A DNA stretch of 9,444 bases, taken from the NCBI GenBank assembly GCA_025462805.1, contig JAOAPJ010000384.1, forward strand, positions 1 through 9,444. The letters are read 5' to 3'. The position numbers and the translations under genes are program-made. Source of the DNA: Acidobacteriaceae bacterium (GTDB taxonomy: Bacteria > Acidobacteriota > Terriglobia > Terriglobales > Acidobacteriaceae). The notes below the pieces were generated by a model. It had not been told where the DNA came from. It saw only the letters and a list, made by a program, of their open reading frames with translations, and made no database searches. The stretch's first letter is position 1. Each line of letters opens with the position of its first letter. Shown piece after piece: positions 5,332-9,444 of this stretch.

Positions 5332-6544
5332 CGCCGAAGCCGAAGGAGTTGGAGAGCGCGTACTCCATGGCGTGCTGCTGGGGCTTGTTGGGCACGTAGT
5401 GCAGCTCGCAGGCGGGATCCTGATTGACCAGATTGGTAGTGGGGGGCGCGAGCTGTTCCTGCAGCGCCATGATGGTAATACCGGCTTCGAGGCCGCCGGC
5501 GCCGCCGAGCAGATGGCCGGTCATCGACTTGGTGGAGCTCACCAGCATGGCACCGCTGAGGGCGCGCTCGCCGAAGAGCTTCTTCATGGCAGCGGATTCG
5601 AGTGCATCGCCCAGCGGCGTCGAGGTGGCGTGCGCGTTGACGTAGTCAATCTTGTCGGGGGTGAGTCCGGCGGACTGGATGGCGTTGCGCATGGCGCGGA
5701 AGCAGCCTTCCCCTTCGGCGGCCATGCCGGTCATATGGTAGGCATCCGAGCTCATGCCGTAGCCGATGATTTCGGCGAGGATCTTCGCACCGCGCGCCTT
5801 CGCGTGCTCCACCTCTTCGAGGATCAGGATGCCTGCACCCTCGCCCACGACGAATCCGTCGCGGTCCTTATCAAAGGGGCGGCAGGCGTGTTCAGGATCA
5901 TCGTTGCGGGTGGAGAGCGCCTTCATGGCGGCGAAGCCGCCGACACCCATGGGGGTGATGGCCGCTTCAGCGCCACCGGCGATCATGACGTCAGCATCGC
6001 CGCGCTCGATGATGCGGTAGGCATCACCAATGGAGTGGGCGCTGGTGGTGCAGGCGGTGGCCGTCGCCTCATTCGGTCCCTTGGCGCCGTAGCGGATGCT
6101 GACCTGGCCGGCAGCCAGGTTGACGATCGCCGCGGGGATGAAGAATGGGGAGATCTTGCGCGGGCCGCCGTTGAGCATATTGCTGTGCTCGCGCTCGATG
6201 ATGTCGAAGCCACCGATGCCGGAGCCGATGTGCACGCCAACGCGTTCTTCGTTCTCGGGCGTCACGACCAGGGCGCAGTGCTTCATCGCTTCGTCGGCAG
6301 CAGCAATGGCGAAGTGAATGAACCGCCCCATCTTGCGCGATTCCTTCTTCTCGATGAACTGCAGGGGATCGAAGTTCTTGACTTCGGCAGCAAAGGTAAC
6401 GGAAAAGCCCGTGGTATCAAAGCCAGTGATCGGCGCCATGCCGCTCTTGCCGGCCAAGAGGTTTTTCCAGAGCTCCGGAGCAGTATTGCCGGGGCCGGCG
6501 ATGAGGCCAAGCCCCGTGACCACGACCCGTCGATCGCAACGCAA
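5291..6544 (-). CDS. fabF: beta-ketoacyl-ACP synthase II
   Basis: A 417-residue condensing enzyme of full family length that extends fatty acyl-ACP with malonyl-ACP in the cytoplasm. It starts with the family-typical RRVVVTGLGLI. The catalytic Cys165 is in TACTTSAHSIG, the first His305 in NAHATSTPLGD, Lys339 in SSTKSMTGH and the second His344 in the same segment. The C-terminal SNSFGFGGTNGSLVF carries the gatekeeper Phe loop. All catalytic residues are intact. The first codon in this frame is TTG at 6544-6542, two bases after the acpP stop. No other start fits the conserved N-terminus, so translation is probably coupled to acpP; a GAAGG 13 bases upstream is a poor ribosome site. The 3' end is duplicated at 4007-4047. 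Confidence 0.97.
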   Translation of the reverse strand: MRCDRRVVVTGLGLIAGPGNTAPELWKNLLAGKSGMAPITGFDTTGFSVTFAAEVKNFDPLQFIEKKESRKMGRFIHFAIAAADEAMKHCALVVTPENEERVGVHIGSGIGGFDIIEREHSNMLNGGPRKISPFFIPAAIVNLAAGQVSIRYGAKGPNEATATACTTSAHSIGDAYRIIERGDADVMIAGGAEAAITPMGVGGFAAMKALSTRNDDPEHACRPFDKDRDGFVVGEGAGILILEEVEHAKARGAKILAEIIGYGMSSDAYHMTGMAAEGEGCFRAMRNAIQSAGLTPDKIDYVNAHATSTPLGDALESAAMKKLFGERALSGAMLVSSTKSMTGHLLGGAGGLEAGITIMALQEQLAPPTTNLVNQDPACELHYVPNKPQQHAMEYALSNSFGFGGTNGSLVFKRWTE

Positions 6545-6546
6545 AG

Positions 6547-6792
6547 TTACTTACCAGCCTTCGCGTGCTTCTCGATGTATTCGGTGGCGTCCTTGACCGT
6601 CTTGATCTTCTCGGCATCCTCGTCGGGGATTTCCATGTCGAAGGCTTCTTCGAACTGCATCACCAGCTCGACGACATCGAGCGAATCGGCACCGAGGTCT
6701 TCCTGGAAGGAGGCGCTGGGAGTGACCTCGGCCTCATCTACCTGGAGCTGTTCCACGATGATCTGCTTTACTTTCTCGTCCACTGCCGCCAT
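6547..6792 (-). CDS. acpP: acyl carrier protein
   Basis: An 81-residue acidic four-helix protein that carries growing acyl chains on a 4'-phosphopantetheine arm in fatty acid synthesis. The attachment site is Ser37 in [15 protein letters not shown], a full match to the family signature. The N-terminus ([13 protein letters not shown]) and the C-terminal helix ([13 protein letters not shown]) are typical. The start is firm: GAGGAG (6804-6799 on the minus strand) is six bases from the ATG. It is followed after two bases by fabF, the usual partner, as one operon ending at the terminator near 5244. Confidence 0.98.
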   Translation of the reverse strand: MAAVDEKVKQIIVEQLQVDEAEVTPSASFQEDLGADSLDVVELVMQFEEAFDMEIPDEDAEKIKTVKDATEYIEKHAKAGK

Positions 6793-7018
6793 GCGCTTCT
6801 CCTCGACCAGCTAAATCGGATGAAATGTGATGGTTTGAGAATATCAGGAACGCAACTAGACAACACCGCGTCTGCGGGGCTTTGCTCCGTGCCGATGCCG
6901 GCCTCAAACTTCCCAAGTCTACTGGGGGGTGCAGGGGGTGTAAAGGCAGGCGCACCTGCTTGATCCGACCCCGCAGAACACCCGCGAAACAGGTAGAGTC
7001 CGAATCATCAACACAACA

Positions 7019-8281
7019 ATGGATGCCGCCATCAATTTGCTGGTCGCAATGATCGCTAACACCCCGGTCGCAATGATCGCGGACCCGCTGTTCACACTGG
7101 TTGCCGGGCTGGCTGTGGGCGCGCTGGTTGGGTATCTGCTGGCTGCCCGCCGGAGCGCATCCCTAGCTGCCACGCTGGCCGCCGAACGGGCCTCCCAGGA
7201 GGAGAAGATGGCGCTGTGGGATGACGCGCGCGATCGCATGAGCCACCAGTTCCGTACGCTGGCTGACGAGATTCTGGAGGACAAGTCGCGCCGCTTTGCG
7301 GAGCAGAACCGGGCGAACCTGGGGCACCTGCTGGAGCCGTTGAAGACGCGGCTCGAGGAGTTCCAGAAGAGGGTCGACCACGTCTACGTGGAGGAGAGCA
7401 AGGACCGCAGCGCGCTGGCGCAGCAGGTGACGTCGCTGCTCGAGATGAACCAGCGACTGGCGGACGAGGCGAAGGATCTGACACGGGCACTGAAGGGCTC
7501 GACCCGGCAGCAGGGAGCGTGGGGCGAGATGGTGCTGGAGCGCATCCTCGAGGCGGCCGGCCTGCGTCGCGGCCACGAGTACACGGTGCAGCACAGCATT
7601 ACGCGCGACGACGCGACACGCGCCCAACCGGACGTAATCGTGCAGCTGCCCGGCGAACGCAAGCTGGTGGTGGACGCGAAGGTCTCTCTGATCGCGTACA
7701 GCGATTACGCGAATACCGAGGATGAGGCCGGGCGGCGGGCAGCGGCGGTGCGGCACACAGGCTCCGTGCGGGAGCACATCCGGGGTTTGGCGATGCGGAA
7801 TTATCAGCGGCTGCCGGGACTCGAGACGTTGGATTTTGTGATCCTGTTTGTGCCGATTGAGCCGGCCTTTCTGCTGGCGCTGGAGACAGACAGCAACCTG
7901 TGGCTGGATGCGTGGCAGAAGAACATTCTGCTAGTGAGCCCCAGCACGCTGCTGTTTGTGCTGCGCACGGTGGCGCATCTGTGGAAGCAGGAGGATCAGA
8001 GCCGGAACGTGCGGCAGATCGCGGAGCGTGGCGCGCAGCTTTATGACAAGTTTGCGGCCTTCGTAGAGGATCTGAGCTGCGTAGGCAAGGAATTGGAGCA
8101 GGCGCGCGGAGCATATGACGCGGCGTTCGACAAGCTGACGCGGGGCCGCGGCAACCTGGTCCGGCAGGCGGAGATGCTGCGCACGCTCGGGGTGCATCCG
8201 AGCAAGCAACTCGATCGATCGCTGATCCAGGAGGCGAACGAGAGCGACATGCTGTTTGATAGCACTGAAACGAACGCGTAA
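7019..8281 (+). CDS. rmuC: RmuC family protein (DNA recombination)
   Basis: A 420-residue protein. Residues 23-42 form one membrane anchor (PLFTLVAGLAVGALVGYLLA). A long coiled-coil stretch follows (about 50-160). The RmuC domain begins at QGAWGEMVLERILEAAGL (165-182). Its PD-(D/E)xK nuclease-like motif is visible: Glu170, Asp205 in QPDVIVQLP, and Asp219-Ala-Lys221 in VVDAKVSLIAY. In E. coli, RmuC loss increases inversion at short inverted repeats, and the protein is thought to limit such rearrangements; the reaction is not well defined. The start is uncertain. ATG 7019 has no close Shine-Dalgarno, and ATGs at 7049 and 7073 lie inside a 24-bp tandem repeat; the last would begin just before the membrane segment. 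The gene is divergent from acpP (226-bp gap). Confidence 0.93.
   Translation: MDAAINLLVAMIANTPVAMIADPLFTLVAGLAVGALVGYLLAARRSASLAATLAAERASQEEKMALWDDARDRMSHQFRTLADEILEDKSRRFAEQNRANLGHLLEPLKTRLEEFQKRVDHVYVEESKDRSALAQQVTSLLEMNQRLADEAKDLTRALKGSTRQQGAWGEMVLERILEAAGLRRGHEYTVQHSITRDDATRAQPDVIVQLPGERKLVVDAKVSLIAYSDYANTEDEAGRRAAAVRHTGSVREHIRGLAMRNYQRLPGLETLDFVILFVPIEPAFLLALETDSNLWLDAWQKNILLVSPSTLLFVLRTVAHLWKQEDQSRNVRQIAERGAQLYDKFAAFVEDLSCVGKELEQARGAYDAAFDKLTRGRGNLVRQAEMLRTLGVHPSKQLDRSLIQEANESDMLFDSTETNA
7042..7080 (+). repeat. 24-bp-period tandem repeat at the 5' end of rmuC
   Basis: GGTCGCAATGATCGC occurs at 7042-7056 and again at 7066-7080, exactly eight codons apart, giving VAMIA twice in the protein. 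Each copy carries an in-frame ATG. Confidence 0.75.
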
Positions 8282-8311
8282 GCAGCCTGACAGGGTGGTG
8301 CATCGGGGGCG

Positions 8312-8341
8312 TGCAAGCCATCCCCCAAAAGGGTAGCTTGC
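8312..8341 (+). terminator. hairpin downstream of rmuC
   Basis: TGCAAGC (8312-8318) pairs perfectly with GCTTGCA (8335-8341), and an inner CCC/GGG stem closes a CCAAAA loop. It lies 31 bp after the rmuC stop. There is no T-tract, so it is a terminator-like or 3'-end hairpin of uncertain strength. Confidence 0.35.
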
Positions 8342-8346
8342 AAAGC

Positions 8347-8408
8347 GCGTCTCCGCTCGGTAGCATCCGAATCAGAACCGGCCTGCAAAGCAGGTGCGGA
8401 GCTAACGC
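8347..8408 (+). ncRNA. predicted three-way-junction RNA fold, class unknown
   Basis: An outer stem pairs GCGTCTCCGC (8347-8356) with GCGGAG-cta-ACGC (8396-8408), ten pairs and one 3-base bulge. It encloses two hairpins, TCGG-TAGCAT-CCGA (8357-8370) and CCTGC-AAA-GCAGG (8382-8394), joined by an 11-base unpaired strand. All stems are exact. It could be the distal part of a 3' UTR or a structured leader; no known class is recognised. Confidence 0.35.
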
Positions 8409-8418
8409 TGGTAGAACC

Positions 8419-8424
8419 TATACT
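8419..8424 (+). promoter_or_regulatory. candidate -10 box in the rmuC-lgt spacer
   Basis: TATACT matches the -10 consensus at five of six positions. No good -35 partner is seen at 16-18 bp. A transcript would start near 8431, giving either a small RNA ending at the hairpin near 8559 or a leader of about 185 bases for the Lgt-like gene. Confidence 0.3.
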
Positions 8425-8544
8425 CATTGAACAGGGACTCGACTCGAATAATTGGCTCGGTGTGCAGTGTCCGCCAGTCCGGAATGCCTAAAGAGCTGCG
8501 GAGAGTCCCACCGTCTTAGGACGGGTTCACCAGCGCGCCCTGCA

Positions 8545-8573
8545 CGGCCCCGCGGGTCGGTTTCTTCCTTTCT
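8545..8573 (+). terminator. intrinsic-terminator-like hairpin upstream of the Lgt-like gene
   Basis: CGGCCC (8545-8550) pairs with GGGTCG (8554-8559) around a CGC loop, with one G-T wobble. TTTCTTCCTTTCT follows at 8561-8573. It could end a short transcript beginning near 8431, or attenuate transcription into the next gene 57 bp on. Confidence 0.4.
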
Positions 8574-8615
8574 GCTGAACCTTTCGTCCGCTGCCGCGAG
8601 GAACGTGCATTAACG

Positions 8616-9407
8616 ATGTATCCTCGCTTCCTTCAGTTCGGCACATTTGTCATCTCCACGTGGGGAGTCCTCGCGCTGGTCGCGGCGGGCTGCGGTGTTG
8701 CGCTGTGGAGCAGCATTGCGCGGCGTTTGGCGCTGGACGTCACGAGGATTCAGAACGCTGGACTGATCGTCGTCGTGTCCGCCGTCGCCGGCGCGCGTCT
8801 CGCCGTCGCCCTGGAAAACTGGCGTGGGTTTCTCGAGGCGCCACTCCTGATTGTGGCGACGGGAACGCTGAGTTCGGGCAGCACCGCGGGCTTTGGTGCC
8901 GCACTGGCAGCGGTGGCCGGCATTGTGTACCTGTTGTGGGCACGTGTCCCGGTGTGGAGTGCTCTGGATGCTGCCGCACCCGCGGCGGCGTTGGCGGCAG
9001 GCATCCTCGACATCGGCGACTTCGCTGCCGGCACGCACTATGGTGCGCCGACAACGCTGTCCTGGGGCGCTACCTACAGCAGCCACTTCGCGGCACGGAC
9101 GGCCGGAGTCCCGCTGGGCATCCCGCTGCATCCGGTACAGATCTACAGCGCAATCGTGCACTTCACGCTGGCGGCGATTCTGGTGACCATGCTGCGTCAG
9201 CAGCGCCGGCGCGGAGAGGTGCTGGGACTGGCTCTGTTTGGCGAGGGCGTGTTGCGCTTCCTGCTGGCGCCGCTCTCGGGGGACTATGCAGATGCAGCGG
9301 TGCTGTTGCATGCGGTCACGACCGAGCAGGCTTTCGCCATGCTGCTGGTCGTGCTCGGCGGGCTCTGCTGGCTGGCGCCGGCGCAACTGGAGTTAAAGCA
9401 TGCCTGA
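8616..9407 (+). CDS. Lgt-family membrane protein, probably divergent or inactive prolipoprotein diacylglyceryl transferase
   Basis: A 263-residue multi-pass membrane protein with about seven hydrophobic segments. Its order matches Lgt: MYPRFLQFGTFVISTWGVL start, GARL (59-62), HYGAPTTLSWGATY (141-154), PLGIPLHPVQIY (166-177) and GEGVLRF (209-215). Lgt moves diacylglycerol from phosphatidylglycerol to lipobox Cys. By hand alignment to the E. coli enzyme, most functional residues are changed: Tyr26 to Trp16, His103 to Gly in LSSGSTAG (85-92), Arg143 and Asn146 to Asp132 and Asp135 in LDIGDFAAG, Glu151 to Thr140, Tyr235 to Glu210 and Glu243 to Ala218. Only the Arg239 equivalent (Arg214) remains. 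Either it is a non-canonical paralogue or it has lost activity. The start lies at the family-typical N-terminus; GAGGA is about 14 bases upstream. Its stop overlaps the next start by 8 bp. Confidence 0.75.
   Translation: MYPRFLQFGTFVISTWGVLALVAAGCGVALWSSIARRLALDVTRIQNAGLIVVVSAVAGARLAVALENWRGFLEAPLLIVATGTLSSGSTAGFGAALAAVAGIVYLLWARVPVWSALDAAAPAAALAAGILDIGDFAAGTHYGAPTTLSWGATYSSHFAARTAGVPLGIPLHPVQIYSAIVHFTLAAILVTMLRQQRRRGEVLGLALFGEGVLRFLLAPLSGDYADAAVLLHAVTTEQAFAMLLVVLGGLCWLAPAQLELKHA
9389..9392 (+). promoter_or_regulatory. Shine-Dalgarno of the last, partial gene
   Basis: GGAG lies seven bases before the ATG at 9400, inside the end of the Lgt-like gene. It supports 9400 as a true start. Confidence 0.6.
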
Positions 9408-9444
9408 GATCGACTACAGCGATGTGCATGACCTCACGGTGCCA
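9400..9444 (+). CDS. start of a partial gene, possibly an RluA-family pseudouridine synthase
   Basis: Fifteen codons are visible (MPEIDYSDVHDLTVP) before the window ends. The ATG overlaps the stop of the Lgt-like gene (ATGCCTGA) and has a good ribosome site, so the two are probably co-transcribed and translationally coupled. A 'LTVP' near the N-terminus is how many RluA/RluD-type pseudouridine synthases begin, and such a gene is, as I recall, a common neighbour of lgt in Acidobacteria. With so few residues the family call is a guess from context. Confidence 0.45.
   Translation, partial: MPEIDYSDVHDLTVP

Larger units (their letters stand above)
8282..8615 (+). other. 334-bp gap between rmuC and the Lgt-like gene, rich in hairpins
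   Basis: No coding gene is supported here. In order it holds a TGCAAGC/GCTTGCA hairpin (8312-8341), a predicted branched fold (8347-8408), a TATACT box (8419-8424), further stem-loops (8470-8502 and 8509-8525) and a terminator-like hairpin with a pyrimidine tail (8545-8573). The last 40 bp lead to the Lgt-like start. I could not match it to tRNA, 6S, SRP, tmRNA, RNase P or a riboswitch class I know. Confidence 0.6.

Noticed and set aside
5372..6814. A 480-codon open frame on the plus strand across fabF and acpP
   Set aside because: It is antisense to two unmistakable genes, its translation is Gly/Ala/Asp-rich without any family motif, and such mirror frames are common in GC-rich DNA.
8289..8310. 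AGGGTGGTGCATCG, resembling the T-box antiterminator motif
   Set aside because: No T-box stem I or specifier loop can precede it because rmuC coding sequence ends just upstream, and the match is partial.
8342..8415. Possible tRNA in the rmuC-lgt spacer (hairpins with TCGGTAG and GCAAAGC)
   Set aside because: There is no T-arm GTTCNANNC, no 7-bp acceptor stem and no cloverleaf order; the junction has only two inner arms.
8465..8545. Possible SRP RNA (TCCGGAA...AGCTGC)
   Set aside because: The diagnostic GGAAGGAAGCAGCC-type core and GGAA tetraloop context are missing.
8838..8890. Possible frameshift explaining the poor Lgt motifs
   Set aside because: The frame is open from start to stop with membrane segments in the expected places and Lgt landmarks on both sides of the altered sites, so the changes are substitutions rather than a shifted frame.

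Overview
The window is GC-rich, densely coded chromosomal DNA from a bacterium. The gene content fits an Acidobacteriota genome of the Terriglobia/Acidobacteriaceae type: a secreted DUF5715-like protein, an acpP-fabF pair, rmuC, and an Lgt-family gene overlapping a probable RluA-type gene. That assignment is inferred from gene families and general style; there is no rRNA or tRNA to confirm it. I see no CRISPR array, insertion sequence, integrase, tRNA or rRNA.

Layout. (1) 1-2503, plus strand: a class I SAM methyltransferase, a small HbpS/GlcG-like protein, and an exported protein with a zinc peptidase M15-like His/Asp/His pattern. (2) 2504-3808: a convergent hairpin, a minus-strand DeoR/GlpR-type repressor, and divergently a small protein of the nucleoside 2-deoxyribosyltransferase/DUF4406-like fold. 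The regulator and its neighbour share a control region with three 10-bp tandem TGCACG repeats. (3) 3809-4171: a 363-bp stretch without a gene, made of debris. It holds a copy of the 3' end of fabF joined to a copy of the 3' end of the DUF5715-like gene, then a candidate promoter and a 9-bp inverted repeat ahead of the next gene. (4) 4172-5230: a COMT-type O-methyltransferase, lying between the two direct copies of the fabF 3' end. (5) 5291-6792, minus strand: acpP then fabF, a fatty-acid synthesis operon with an intrinsic terminator. (6) 7019-8281: rmuC. (7) 8282-8615: a 334-bp gap rich in hairpins, with a promoter-like box and a terminator-like hairpin, a candidate small RNA or long structured leader. 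(8) 8616-9444: an Lgt-family membrane protein that has lost most residues known to be needed for Lgt catalysis, overlapping by 8 bp the start of a gene that runs off the window.

How they fit together. acpP and fabF work as carrier protein and condensing enzyme. The DeoR-type gene and the 3428 gene are probably co-controlled through the shared repeats. The other genes look like separate housekeeping or accessory units. I find no convincing multi-gene novel system. The observations most worth checking are the repeat-phased DeoR operator, the duplicated fabF 3' end flanking the O-methyltransferase, the repeat that supplies the C-terminus of the DUF5715-like protein, the degenerate Lgt, and the structured rmuC-lgt spacer.
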